Translations under genes and position numbers: made by a program
DNA from: CAIUPE01 sp037131735
GTDB taxonomy: Bacteria > Pseudomonadota > Alphaproteobacteria > Rhizobiales > Beijerinckiaceae
Direction of reading: 5' to 3'
Length of the DNA: 64,000 bases
Assembly (NCBI GenBank): GCA_037131735.1
Contig: JBAXQM010000008.1
Location: forward strand, 32,039 to 96,038
Shown here: one piece after another, positions 26,017-35,067 of the stretch
How positions within the stretch are numbered: the stretch's first letter is position 1
How the letters are laid out: every line of letters starts with the position of its first letter
Notes under the pieces: model-generated
Seen by the model: the letters and a program-made list of their open reading frames with translations, nothing else
Told to the model about the DNA's origin: nothing
Databases searched by the model: none

Positions 26017-27003
26017 TCAGTTTCGGGGGGCTGCAGCCCGCTCAAGCCGGTCCCGCAAGGCTTCGCCCAATCCGAAATTAGGGAATGGGGCGACGGCAAT
26101 GACGGTTGCCCCAGATAGATCAAGCATGCGGAGCGCAGAAAAAAGCGTCGCTGCCGCTTCTTTGAGATCACCACGAGGGCTCAAATTGATGCTGAGTTTT
26201 GCCGTTTCGAGGCCCTTGGGGCGAAAAGTTCCAAAGAGTAAAGCCGCCTCGCCCGCTTGAATTAGTTCAGCATCGAGCCGCACCCGCGCGTGCGGCGCAT
26301 AATGTGATTTCAAAAGACCCGGCGCGAGCGGTGCGGACTCATCATCCGGCTCATGCATCACATCGGGTTCATATCCCAAAATCGCCGCAAGATCAGTGCG
26401 CGTAATTCCACCGGGTCGCAACAAAACAGCTCGATCACCAAGAAGCGAAAGGATCGTTGATTCAACTCCGACTTCCGCCGCCTCGCCCATCACTACCGCA
26501 TCAATACGCCCCTCAAGATCATCAAGCACATGCTCTGCAAGCGATGGACTTACATGACCCGAACGATTGGCGGATGGCGCTGCAATCGGTCGCCCCGAGG
26601 CTTCAATAATTGCGCGCGCGGTTTGCGATGAGGGCACACGCACCGCGATGCTTGAGAGGCCAGCGAGTGCCAAATCAGAAATTGGAGCATTTGCACGCTT
26701 TGGCAAAACAAGCGTCAAAGGGCCAGGCCAAAATTGGTGCGCAATCTTTTCCGCAAGCGGAGAGAACACCGCCAATTTTTCAGCATCATCAATCTGCGCA
26801 ACATGGACGATCAAGGGATTGAAACGCGGGCGACCTTTCGCTTCATAGATACCGGCAACGGCTTCACCATTGCTCGCGTCAGCACCAAGCCCGTAAACCG
26901 TCTCTGTGGGAAAGGCCACGAGCCCGCCCTCACGCAAGAGCTTGCCCGCCGCAGCAAAGCCTGCGGAGTCTGCAGCCAAGCGACGTGTGACGCGGTCAGG
27001 CAT
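26017..27003 (-). CDS. Threonylcarbamoyl-AMP synthase (Sua5/YciO/YrdC family)
   Basis: Makes threonylcarbamoyl-AMP for the universal t6A modification at position 37 of ANN-decoding tRNAs. The YrdC domain covers roughly residues 10-200, with GGLVAFPTETVYGLGADA, KGRPRFNPLIVHV and PSANRSGHVSPS. A C-terminal Sua5 domain of about 110 residues (from ALAPGLLKSHYAPHARV) makes this the long Sua5 form rather than short TsaC. At 328 residues it is complete. It lies upstream of the LysR gene on the same strand and is divergent from the acyl-CoA dehydrogenase. Confidence 0.95.
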   Translation of the reverse strand: MPDRVTRRLAADSAGFAAAGKLLREGGLVAFPTETVYGLGADASNGEAVAGIYEAKGRPRFNPLIVHVAQIDDAEKLAVFSPLAEKIAHQFWPGPLTLVLPKRANAPISDLALAGLSSIAVRVPSSQTARAIIEASGRPIAAPSANRSGHVSPSLAEHVLDDLEGRIDAVVMGEAAEVGVESTILSLLGDRAVLLRPGGITRTDLAAILGYEPDVMHEPDDESAPLAPGLLKSHYAPHARVRLDAELIQAGEAALLFGTFRPKGLETAKLSINLSPRGDLKEAAATLFSALRMLDLSGATVIAVAPFPNFGLGEALRDRLERAAAPRN

Positions 27004-27128
27004 AGAGCACCTCGAGAGAAATCTGGCCGTGCTTTAACGCTTTGCCCGCCAAAGGGCTACCGTGCATTTCCCACCTCCTTGGCTTAATGTGGTTTGGACC
27101 CTGCACTCGTCATCCCGGATTGCCTGCC

Positions 27129-28895
27129 ATGAGTTTCTCTGCCCCCGTTGCCGATATAGCCTATCTCGCCAAGCTTTTTGGATTGGATCAGCTTGAAGCA
27201 GATGGTCTTGCGCCCGAATTGGCTGATGGTCTTGCGGAGGCCGTGCTCGAAGAGGCCGGTAAATTCGCCACCGACCGGATCGCGCCCTTAAACCGCATTG
27301 GCGATACAATCGGCGCGCGTTTTGAAAACGGGCATGTGACAACCGCGCCGGGTTGGACCGAGACCTATCGCGACTGGGCAGCGGGCGGGTGGAACGGTTT
27401 GACCGCTTCTGTTGATCATGGCGGCCAAGGCTTGCCGCATCTCCTGCATCTTGCGTGTTCCGATATGTGGACCTCGGCATCGATGGCCTTCATGCTTGGC
27501 CCGATGCTGACATCTGGCGCAATTGATGCGCTCGCTGCGCATGGTTCAGAAAACTTAAAGCGCATCTATCTCGACAAGCTCATCTCCGGTGAATGGATGG
27601 GCACGATGAATTTGACCGAGCCGCAAGCGGGCTCAGATGTCGGCGCGTTGAAAACACGCGCTGAGCGCGCCGGCGATGGCTCCTACCGCATCACGGGACA
27701 AAAAATTTATATCACCTATGGCGAACACGATATGACGGAGAACATCATCCATCTCGTGCTCGCGCGTTTGCCGGATGCTCCACAAGGCTCACGCGGTATC
27801 TCACTGTTTCTTGTTCCCAAATTTATTGTCAGTGCGGATGGATCACTCGGCGCGCGCAATGATGTGCGCTGCGCGGGACTTGAATCAAAACTCGGCATTC
27901 ATGGCTCACCAACCTGCACCATGATCTATGGCGATGACGGCGGTGCGATTGGCTACCTCATTGGTGAAGAAAATCGCGGCCTCAATGCGATGTTCACAAT
28001 GATGAATGCGGCGCGTCTCGGTGTGGGCTTGCAGGGTGTTGCCATTGGAGAACGCGCTTATCAATTGGCACTGACTTATGCGAAGGATCGCAAACAAGGC
28101 CGCGCGCTGAATACCAAGAGCGAAGGTTCAAGCGCCATCATAGAACACGTTGATATTCGTCGTATGCTCATGCTCATGCGCGCGAAGACGGACGCGGCGC
28201 GTGCAGTCTGCTATATGACCGCCGCCGCAATTGACCGCGCGCATCGTGAAACGGATACAACGCGAAAGAAGTTGGCTGAAGAACGCGCGGCCCTTCTCAC
28301 GCCCGTGGCTAAATCATGGTCCACCGATATCGGCATTGACGTCGCCTCACTTGGTATTCAAATTCATGGCGGCATGGGCTTTATCGAATCCTCGGGCGCG
28401 GCCCAACATTTACGTGATGCACGTATTGCCGCGATTTATGAAGGCACGAATGGCATTCAGGCTATTGATCTCGTAACGCGCAAAATTACTCTGTCTGATG
28501 GTGGCGCGATCAATGATCTAATCCGCGATTTGATGGATGTTCTCGACACGCTTGATGAGTCGAATCGAGAAGGTTTTGGCAATACGGGCGATCATTTGTC
28601 TGAAGCGCTTGGTGCCTTTGAACGTTCAAGCCTCTTCATGATTGAAGCAGCGAAGAATAGACCCGCCGAGGCGCTTGCCGCCGCCACCGCCTATCAAACG
28701 CTGTTTGGCATAACACTCGGGGGCGTTGCTCTTGTGAAAGCCGCATTGGCCAACCATAGCGCATCAGCGACACGGCGCATCGCATTGGCCAAATTTTTTG
28801 CCGAACAAATTGCGCCGGAAACCAGCGGACTCGAAAAGATTGTCAAAGACGCGGCGTCCGCTTTATCAACAATCGACACTGTCCTCGACGCCTGA
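27129..28895 (+). CDS. Large acyl-CoA dehydrogenase (DmdC-like, about 590 residues)
   Basis: FAD-dependent acyl-CoA dehydrogenase of the long subclass with an extra C-terminal domain, the group that includes 3-methylmercaptopropionyl-CoA dehydrogenase DmdC. It shows GTMNLTEPQAGSDVGALKTRA and ITGQKIYITYGEHD (FAD/substrate region), IQIHGGMGFIESSGAAQHLRDARI and YEGTNGIQAIDLVTRK with the catalytic glutamate. About 125 further residues form the C-terminal extension. The start ATG precedes SFSAPVADIAYL; the frame is open 29 codons further up. The true substrate is not predictable. Electrons would reach quinone through ETF and the ETF-QO encoded at 8 kb. Confidence 0.9.
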   Translation: MSFSAPVADIAYLAKLFGLDQLEADGLAPELADGLAEAVLEEAGKFATDRIAPLNRIGDTIGARFENGHVTTAPGWTETYRDWAAGGWNGLTASVDHGGQGLPHLLHLACSDMWTSASMAFMLGPMLTSGAIDALAAHGSENLKRIYLDKLISGEWMGTMNLTEPQAGSDVGALKTRAERAGDGSYRITGQKIYITYGEHDMTENIIHLVLARLPDAPQGSRGISLFLVPKFIVSADGSLGARNDVRCAGLESKLGIHGSPTCTMIYGDDGGAIGYLIGEENRGLNAMFTMMNAARLGVGLQGVAIGERAYQLALTYAKDRKQGRALNTKSEGSSAIIEHVDIRRMLMLMRAKTDAARAVCYMTAAAIDRAHRETDTTRKKLAEERAALLTPVAKSWSTDIGIDVASLGIQIHGGMGFIESSGAAQHLRDARIAAIYEGTNGIQAIDLVTRKITLSDGGAINDLIRDLMDVLDTLDESNREGFGNTGDHLSEALGAFERSSLFMIEAAKNRPAEALAAATAYQTLFGITLGGVALVKAALANHSASATRRIALAKFFAEQIAPETSGLEKIVKDAASALSTIDTVLDA

Positions 28896-28907
28896 GAATA
28901 CAGAGCG

Positions 28908-29609
28908 ATGTGCGGACGATTTGCCCTCACCGTAACGCCTGCTGATGTGAAGGCGCTCTTCGGTTATGAAGACATGCCGAATTTTCCGCCGCGGCAGAAT
29001 ATTGCGCCAACAGACCCTGTTGCCGTTGTGACTTTTGAAAATGGCAAACGCCATTTTCGTTTAATGAGATGGGGTCTCATGCCGTCATGGGTGAAGGATA
29101 CTGAAAATTTTCCGACACTCTTTAATGCGCGCAGTGAAACATTCGCAACAAAACCCGCTTTTAGTTCAGCCGCACGCCATCGCCGTTGTCTCATTCCCGC
29201 CGATTGGTTTTATGAATGGGCGCATCAGGGCAAAGTAAAAATCCCTCATCGTATCATGCGCAAAGATCATAAAGTTTTTGCGATGGCCGGCCTATGGGAA
29301 ACCTATATCCACCCCAATGGTTCAGAGATTGATACCGCAACCATCGCCACGACCGATGCCAACGGGACGGTGAGCGCTTTGCACAACCGCATGCCCGTCA
29401 TTCTTGATGAGAAGGATTTTTCAATCTGGCTTGAGGCTGAAATGAATCCACCCGAGAAAATTGTGCAGCTAATGAGACCTGCCGCTGATGATCTTCTTAT
29501 GATCGAGGCCTTTGATCCGCGTCGAGGAAAAATCGAAGCGGATGAAGTGGTGGAGAAAAAGCTCCCGCGCAAAAAAGATAAATCCGATGGTCAAGCGAGT
29601 TTGTTTTAA
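28908..29609 (+). CDS. yedK: SOS response-associated peptidase (YedK/HMCES family)
   Basis: DNA-repair protein that covalently traps abasic sites in single-stranded DNA. The N-terminal MCGRFALT places the catalytic Cys2 after removal of Met1. Downstream are FNARSET (Asn and Glu of the active site), HRRCLIPADWFYEW, FAMAGLWE and HNRMPVIL with the catalytic histidine. The 233 residues are complete. It begins 12 bases after the acyl-CoA dehydrogenase gene, so they may share a transcript although the functions look unrelated. Confidence 0.96.
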   Translation: MCGRFALTVTPADVKALFGYEDMPNFPPRQNIAPTDPVAVVTFENGKRHFRLMRWGLMPSWVKDTENFPTLFNARSETFATKPAFSSAARHRRCLIPADWFYEWAHQGKVKIPHRIMRKDHKVFAMAGLWETYIHPNGSEIDTATIATTDANGTVSALHNRMPVILDEKDFSIWLEAEMNPPEKIVQLMRPAADDLLMIEAFDPRRGKIEADEVVEKKLPRKKDKSDGQASLF

Positions 29610-29634
29610 AGCGCAATACGCGCCGAAAAACCGA

Positions 29635-31059
29635 CTAAAGTATTTTACCCGGATTCATCCCGCCGTCTGGATCGATTACTGCTTTGATCTTGCGCATCAT
29701 TTCAAGCGCCTGAGGATCTTTTGTGGCGGCCAGTTGTGACCGCTTTACCTGACCAATGCCATGTTCCGCCGACACTGATCCCTTCATCGTTCCAACATGA
29801 CGATAGACAATCGCATGAATAGGCTCGGCATGGGTCGCGTAAGTCTTTTCATCCATACCGACCGGCGCTTGCAAATTGAAATGAAGATTGCCATCGCCGA
29901 CATGACCAAACACACAAGGCCGAATTCCGGGAAGCGTTATTAAAAGCTCTGCGCACACGACATCGATGAACTCAGGAATATCCGCAAGCGGCACCGAGAT
30001 ATCATGCTTGATCGAGGGGCCCTCGCGCAATTGCGCTTCGGGAATGTTTTCCCGAATGGCCCAGAAACTTTCCCGCTGCGCGAGTGACTCGGAAATCACG
30101 GCGTCACTGACAATGTCAGCGTCAAGCGCTTCCTCGAGCAATGTTGCCGCAATCTCTTGCGCATCATCCGCCACAAAAGATGAAAATTCAGGCATCACGT
30201 ACCACTCATGCGGTTCGGATAGAGGATCACGTAATCCCGGAATATGCTTTAACGCGAGGTCGATTGCGAAACGCGGCATCAGCTCGAAGGTTGTTAAAGA
30301 CGGCCCCGCGCGATGCTTCAAATGTTTGAAAAGTTTGAACGCATCACTTGGAGATTTCAGTCCACAAAAGGCAGCACTACGCGCACGCGGGAGAGGAAAA
30401 AGTTTAAGGCTCGCTGCGGTGATAACACCGAGTGTACCTTCCGCCCCCATAAAGAGCGATGCGAGATGATAACCCGTATTGTCTTTGCGCAACGTCGTGA
30501 GCGTGTTGAGAAGCGTTCCATCTGGCAAGACGATTTCAAGACCGAGCACAAGATCACGCATTGTCCCATAAACGAGCGCGGCCGTGCCACCCGCATTGGT
30601 CGCAATCGTCCCGCCCACCGTCGCCGTGCCTTCCGATGCAAGTGACAACGGAAAAAGCCGCCCCACTTCTTCGGCCTTTTCTTGAAGGGCAGCGAGTGTT
30701 GCGCCGGCCTCGACAATGACGGTATCGGAATCAGGATCGAGTGATCGAATGTGGTTCATCCGCTGGAACGATAAAAGAATTTCATCGCCACGTCCGAGCG
30801 GTACGCTGCCACCAACAAGACCTGTATTGCCGCCTTGCGGAACAACCGCGCAGTGATGCTCTTTTGCAAAACGCATCACCGCGATTACATCATCAGTTGA
30901 TGCCGGACGCACCACACACAGCGCGCTGCCCGTATAGCGCTTGCGCCAATCCGTGAGATAGGGCGCCATCATCGCGTCATCAGTGATGACATGAGAGGCA
31001 CCGATCAACGCCGATAATCCGGCAATCACTTTTTCGCGATCAGGCATCATGCTGCTCAT
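29635..31059 (-). CDS. FAD-linked oxidase (GlcD / D-2-hydroxyacid dehydrogenase type)
   Basis: PCMH-type flavoprotein that oxidises a 2-hydroxy acid such as D-lactate, glycolate or D-2-hydroxyglutarate. The FAD-binding domain holds VVRPASTDDVIAVMRFA, VVPQGGNTGLVGGSVP and SLASEGTATVGGTIATNAGG. The C-terminal substrate domain contains VFGHVGDGNLHFNLQAP and SAEHGIGQVKR. The start is uncertain: the annotated ATG abuts its AGGGG box, whereas an ATG three codons later has better spacing. It follows the 23S rRNA methyltransferase-like gene with a three-base gap and is probably in the same operon. Confidence 0.92.
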   Translation of the reverse strand: MSSMMPDREKVIAGLSALIGASHVITDDAMMAPYLTDWRKRYTGSALCVVRPASTDDVIAVMRFAKEHHCAVVPQGGNTGLVGGSVPLGRGDEILLSFQRMNHIRSLDPDSDTVIVEAGATLAALQEKAEEVGRLFPLSLASEGTATVGGTIATNAGGTAALVYGTMRDLVLGLEIVLPDGTLLNTLTTLRKDNTGYHLASLFMGAEGTLGVITAASLKLFPLPRARSAAFCGLKSPSDAFKLFKHLKHRAGPSLTTFELMPRFAIDLALKHIPGLRDPLSEPHEWYVMPEFSSFVADDAQEIAATLLEEALDADIVSDAVISESLAQRESFWAIRENIPEAQLREGPSIKHDISVPLADIPEFIDVVCAELLITLPGIRPCVFGHVGDGNLHFNLQAPVGMDEKTYATHAEPIHAIVYRHVGTMKGSVSAEHGIGQVKRSQLAATKDPQALEMMRKIKAVIDPDGGMNPGKIL

Positions 31060-31062
31060 CCC

Positions 31063-32328
31063 CTACCCTAACAACCGACGCTTGGGCTTCGCTCGTTCCG
31101 TTTCGCGCTCAAAGATCCCGACAAGCTCGCAATGTGTCGAATGACGGAACTGATCAATGACCGTTACTTTACTGAGTTGATAGCCTCCCGCAAGAAGAAG
31201 AGCCGCATCGCGAACAAAACTTCCGAGATGGCAGGATACAGACATTACCCGAGACACACGCGAAGAGGCCAACATCCGCATTTGCGCCTCGGCCCCCGCA
31301 CGCGGCGGATCAATCACCACATGATCAAAGGCGTTGAGCTCTAAGGGAACAAGCGGACGCCGAAAAAGATCACGCGTCTCAACCGTGACCGGTTTCAAAC
31401 CCGAAACATCCCGTGTTGCGCGAGAAAGTGCGTTGATTGAGGCGGGTTCATTTTCAACTGCGTGAACCGACGCGTGCTCGGCAAGACGCAAGGCGAATGT
31501 GCCGATCCCTGCAAAAAGATCAGCCACTTTGCGTGCGTCTTTCAAATGTGAAAGCACAGCACTTTGCAAAGCGCCTTCACCCGTTTCCGTCGCTTGCAAG
31601 AAACATCCGGGTGGCAAGATCACGTTGGCTTTGCCAATCACGATCTGCGGCGCGCGGCGCTCAACAATGATATCGCCATGCAAAGAGAGGCGCGCGAGAT
31701 CAAGGAGCTCTGCTTCCCGCGTGAGCTTCATCCGCAATTCTGGTGAAGCCGGACCATGCCCGCGCAAATCGACATCGAGTCCATTTGCCGTTCCGGTCAC
31801 CGCTATATCAATCGGCTTATCACTTTTAAGGAGCAGTCGAGCGAGCGGCTTCAGGCGCAGCGCGCTGTCCTGCAATTGCGGAACAAGCAAAGGACATGAG
31901 TGAATTTCAATGACGTCATGCGATTTCGCGCGCATGAAACCAATCGCGATATCGCCATCACGACGCCGCGCATGAAATGTCACCCGGCGACGCCCCGTCC
32001 CATGCGCATCAATAAAATCGCTGACACGATCAGAAAGACCAAGCGGTGCTAAAGCCGCCGCAACAAGCCCCATTTTCCACTGCGCATAGGTTTTCTGATC
32101 CGCCTCTTGGATAGCGCATCCCCCGCATTGTCCGAAAACAGAACAAAGCGCCTTCACACGATGGGATGACGGCGTCTCAAGTTGAAACATCTCGTCAGCG
32201 CTTGCGTCATGATCAATTCTGAACACGTCGCCGGGAATACCACGCGGTATAAACAAGGGCCCCGCCACCGTTTCAGCGACGCCATCACCCTTTGCGCCGA
32301 TCCGCTCAATCGTCACGCGTTGCGTCAT
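31063..32328 (-). CDS. TrmA/RumA-family RNA (uracil-C5) methyltransferase
   Basis: Class I SAM-dependent RNA methyltransferase that makes 5-methyluridine in rRNA or tRNA. A short N-terminal TRAM-like domain precedes CSVFGQCGGCAIQEA, likely Fe-S ligands of the RumA type. The SAM-binding ADLFAGIGTFALRLAEH is near residue 270, and VIDPPRAGAEAQM follows. The catalytic cysteine is probably that of MSVSCHLGSFVRDA. The 421 residues are a little short for the family. It overlaps the tlyA gene by four bases, showing coupling. Whether rRNA or tRNA is the target cannot be told. Confidence 0.92.
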   Translation of the reverse strand: MTQRVTIERIGAKGDGVAETVAGPLFIPRGIPGDVFRIDHDASADEMFQLETPSSHRVKALCSVFGQCGGCAIQEADQKTYAQWKMGLVAAALAPLGLSDRVSDFIDAHGTGRRRVTFHARRRDGDIAIGFMRAKSHDVIEIHSCPLLVPQLQDSALRLKPLARLLLKSDKPIDIAVTGTANGLDVDLRGHGPASPELRMKLTREAELLDLARLSLHGDIIVERRAPQIVIGKANVILPPGCFLQATETGEGALQSAVLSHLKDARKVADLFAGIGTFALRLAEHASVHAVENEPASINALSRATRDVSGLKPVTVETRDLFRRPLVPLELNAFDHVVIDPPRAGAEAQMRMLASSRVSRVMSVSCHLGSFVRDAALLLAGGYQLSKVTVIDQFRHSTHCELVGIFERETERAKPKRRLLG

Positions 32329-33059
32329 GAAATGCGCTCCGCCGCCACGAGATATTCGATATTGCCATCACCGCCCGCAATTGGAGACGGAATGACACCC
32401 TTAATCGCCCAACCTTCATGCTCGATTGCCTCAGTCACGCGCATGACCGAGGCCTGCCGCGCGGCGTCATCCCGAACGATGCCTTTTTTCAACGCGCCGC
32501 GCCCCACTTCAAATTGCGGCTTGATCAACGCCACAAGAAAAGATGGAGACACCGCGAGGGGAAGAATTTTCGGAATGATGAGTGTGAGGGAGATAAAGCT
32601 CACATCCATTACAATCAGTGAGGGCGCTTCTTTGAAATCCTCCCGCGAAAGAGTTCTCGCGTCGCGGCCTTCACGCAATTTTACCCGCGGATCATCACGT
32701 AAGGACGAATGAAACTGATCATGCCCTACATCAATGGCGTGAATAAAACGCGCGCCGCGTTTTAATAGGAGATCTGTGAAGCCCCCCGTCGAAGCGCCGA
32801 CATCTAGGCAAATGTGATCTTTCGGATCGATCGTAAAATGATCAAGGGCTGCCGCGAGTTTCACACCACCCCGCGATACATAAGGATGTTCGGCTTCTGC
32901 TTCGATGGCGGCGGCGGCATCAATGAGACGCGAGGCTTTCGTCAAAGCTTCGCCATTCACGCGCACGAGTCCGGCGGCAATAGCGGCTTGCGCCCGCGCC
33001 CGGCTTTCATAAAAGCCGCGTTCGACAAGAAAGAGATCGGCGCGTTTCGCTTGGTTCAT
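32325..33059 (-). CDS. tlyA: TlyA-family rRNA 2'-O-methyltransferase
   Basis: RNA methyltransferase of the TlyA/HlyA group; studied members 2'-O-methylate cytidines in rRNA. An N-terminal S4 RNA-binding domain (RADLFLVERGFYESRARAQA, residues 4-60) is joined to an FtsJ-like domain with CLDVGASTGGFTDLLLKRGA and the catalytic-region lysine in VALIKPQFEVGR. The 244 residues are normal. It overlaps the following methyltransferase gene by four bases. In many relatives dxs sits beside tlyA; here the upstream neighbour is a pirin gene. Confidence 0.95.
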   Translation of the reverse strand: MNQAKRADLFLVERGFYESRARAQAAIAAGLVRVNGEALTKASRLIDAAAAIEAEAEHPYVSRGGVKLAAALDHFTIDPKDHICLDVGASTGGFTDLLLKRGARFIHAIDVGHDQFHSSLRDDPRVKLREGRDARTLSREDFKEAPSLIVMDVSFISLTLIIPKILPLAVSPSFLVALIKPQFEVGRGALKKGIVRDDAARQASVMRVTEAIEHEGWAIKGVIPSPIAGGDGNIEYLVAAERIS

Positions 33060-33101
33060 AAGCCCGCTTTACGCGAAGCGGGTCCACCCTGTCTATGCCT
33101 G

Positions 33102-34016
33102 TTACTCAGGCAACGGAATGAATTCATGCTCGCCCGGCACGGAGGAAAATTTGCCGCTGCGCCATTCGGCCTTGGCCTGATCGATGCGCTCTTTGCGCGA
33201 CGAGACAAAATTCCACCAGATATGACGCGGGCCATCCATCGGCTCGCCGCCGAGAAGCATGATACGGGCATGGCTCGTCGCCAAAACCGAAATCCGGTCA
33301 CCCGGCTTAAAGATCAGTAAGCGACCGGGGCCAAACACATCGCCCGCAATATCGATCTCGCCAGATACAACATAGATAGCGCGCTCATCATAAGCGGAAT
33401 CGAGCGGCATCACCGCACCCGGCGCAAGCACCGCTTCGGCATAAAAAATATCCCACGGAAACTTCACGGGCGATGTCTCACCATAGAGCGAGCCCATGAT
33501 GAGGCGCACGGTTTTACCTTCGCCCGTAATGCGCGGTAATTCGGCTTGATCAATATGATCAAATGAAGGGTCGCTTTCTTCATGCGTTTTCGGCAGCGCC
33601 ACCCATGTCTGAATACCGAAGAGCCGAGACGTCGCCGCGCGCGTGTCCGAACCCGTTCGTTCCGAATGAACAATACCGCGTCCCGATGTCATAACATTCA
33701 CCGCGCCCGGTTTGATCTCCTGCACAACACCGAGCGAGTCACGATGCATCAGTGAGCCATCAAAAAGATAGGTCACGGTTGAAAGACCGATATGCGGATG
33801 CGGACGAATATCGATGCCTTGGCCGAGTAAAAATTCAGCGGGACCCATCTCGTCAAAAAATATAAAAGGTCCGACCATCTGCTTGCGCGCTGACGGCAAA
33901 GCGCGACGCACGGAGAATCCACCAAGGTCGCGAGCGCGCGGTACGATGACGCTTTCAATCGCATCGCAACTCCACGCATCACCCGGCGTCGGATCATCAT
34001 GCATATCTGAAGACAT
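33102..34016 (-). CDS. Pirin-family cupin protein
   Basis: Bicupin metal protein of the pirin family, some members of which act as quercetin dioxygenases or redox-linked regulators. The N-terminal cupin carries GPFIFFDEMGPAEF and DIRPHPHIGLSTVTYLFDG with the metal-binding histidines, and further on HSERTG. The C-terminal cupin includes YDERAIYVVSGEIDIAG. I chose the ATG of MSSDMHDD, nine bases after AAGGA, giving 304 residues; 16 extra upstream codons lack family similarity. The natural substrate is unknown. Confidence 0.92.
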   Translation of the reverse strand: MSSDMHDDPTPGDAWSCDAIESVIVPRARDLGGFSVRRALPSARKQMVGPFIFFDEMGPAEFLLGQGIDIRPHPHIGLSTVTYLFDGSLMHRDSLGVVQEIKPGAVNVMTSGRGIVHSERTGSDTRAATSRLFGIQTWVALPKTHEESDPSFDHIDQAELPRITGEGKTVRLIMGSLYGETSPVKFPWDIFYAEAVLAPGAVMPLDSAYDERAIYVVSGEIDIAGDVFGPGRLLIFKPGDRISVLATSHARIMLLGGEPMDGPRHIWWNFVSSRKERIDQAKAEWRSGKFSSVPGEHEFIPLPE

Positions 34017-34142
34017 GGGACCACATCCTTGTTTCAATGAATAAGGATGTCGCGCTTTTGCCAACGCGCTTCAAGCCTGCGCGCTGCAAGCCGCTGTTTG
34101 CGTCCATGCCGTCTTGGAGTCCAAGCTTTGTTGTTTAAGCCG

Positions 34143-34403
34143 TCAGCTGGCGTCGAGCGGTGTTGTGCCCGTGGGCTTACCCTGTGAATCGAGCGCAATT
34201 TTCTCGATTTTCGCCTCGGCCTTTTTCAACAAAGCCTCGCATTGCGCCCGCAAGGCATCGCCGCGCGCATAAAGCGAAATCGATTCCTCTAGCGGCACAT
34301 CGCCTTTCTCAAGGCGGCCAACAATGTTTTCAAGCTCGGCCAGCGCCTTTTCGAAAGGAAGATCGGCAATATCCGGGGGAATAGACGGGGCCACGCGACT
34401 CAA
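34143..34403 (-). CDS. xseB: Exodeoxyribonuclease VII small subunit
   Basis: Small subunit that assembles on XseA to form exonuclease VII, a single-strand-specific nuclease. The 86-residue helical protein has the signature LPFEKALAELENIVGRLEKGDVPLEESISLY. The tail is polar and probably disordered. It stands alone on its strand between pirin and the Lrp regulator. In many alphaproteobacteria xseB is followed by dxs, which is missing here. Confidence 0.95.
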   Translation of the reverse strand: MSRVAPSIPPDIADLPFEKALAELENIVGRLEKGDVPLEESISLYARGDALRAQCEALLKKAEAKIEKIALDSQGKPTGTTPLDAS

Positions 34404-34460
34404 CGCTCCATTAAATTGACCTTGCGACTATCGGGCAAAGCGACCGGCAAAGGCAAGCGG

Positions 34461-34922
34461 TCAGATCGGTAAAGCGGTCGTCCGTTTCACGGTTCTAAGC
34501 GCCAAAGTCGATTGCACGCGCACAACACCGGGCAAACGCGTTACCACCGCGCGGTGGATCCGCTCGAAATCAGCCGTATCCGCATAGACGACCCTCAAAA
34601 GATAATCGGCACTCCCGGCGATCAGATAACATTCGAGAATTTCCGGATGGGCCGCCACAGCCGCCTCAAAATGATCGAGACTGTCCCGCCCTTGCTGGTC
34701 AAGCGTCACCGAGATAAAGGCCGTGCCCGAAAGCCCCACCGCGTCTTCATCGAGCAGCGTCACTTTGGCCCGCATAAGTCCACGCTCCTCGAGCAAGGTC
34801 ACGCGTCGCAAACAGGCTGAAGGGGACAAATTCACCCGTTCGGCCAGCTCCGCATTGGTCATACCGGCATGGTCCTGCAGGATCCGGAGAATCGCACGAT
34901 CGCGCGCATCAATCTCAATCAT
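34461..34922 (-). CDS. Lrp/AsnC-family transcriptional regulator, probably of ald
   Basis: 153-residue amino-acid-responsive regulator. The N-terminal helix-turn-helix (ARDRAILRILQDHAGMTNAELAERVNLSPSACLRRV) is followed by an alpha-beta RAM domain that forms oligomers and senses the ligand (ECYLIAGSADYLLRVVYAD). It is divergent from alanine dehydrogenase with a long inverted repeat between them that overlaps its own start codon. That fits control of ald, with alanine as effector, and self-regulation; the effector is inferred from neighbours. Confidence 0.93.
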   Translation of the reverse strand: MIEIDARDRAILRILQDHAGMTNAELAERVNLSPSACLRRVTLLEERGLMRAKVTLLDEDAVGLSGTAFISVTLDQQGRDSLDHFEAAVAAHPEILECYLIAGSADYLLRVVYADTADFERIHRAVVTRLPGVVRVQSTLALRTVKRTTALPI

Positions 34923-34970
34923 TCGAATATTTCTCCGATCTATCGCAGTCTAGAGAAATAATATTCGAAT
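34921..34970. promoter_or_regulatory. Long inverted-repeat operator between lrp and ald
   Basis: Two copies of the 8-bp palindrome ATTCGAAT (34921-34928 and 34963-34970) bracket ATTTCTC and GAGAAAT, so the outer arms form a 15-bp inverted repeat with a 3-base offset on one side. The left copy overlaps the start codon of the Lrp-type gene. A TTGACG lies right after it and may be part of the ald promoter. Multiple spaced half-sites suit the oligomeric binding of Lrp proteins. Confidence 0.72.
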
Positions 34971-35067
34971 TTGACGATGCTGGCGAGAGGATTTTCGCAT
35001 GAAGTGCCGCCCACTTCGTGAAAGTCTCTCTCCAAGGCGGCCAAAGGGCCAAAAATGGGAGGGTTTA

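Noticed and set aside
34999..35067. Extended N-terminus of alanine dehydrogenase
   Set aside because: The upstream codons lack family similarity, while the later ATG has a strong GGGAGG ribosome binding site.
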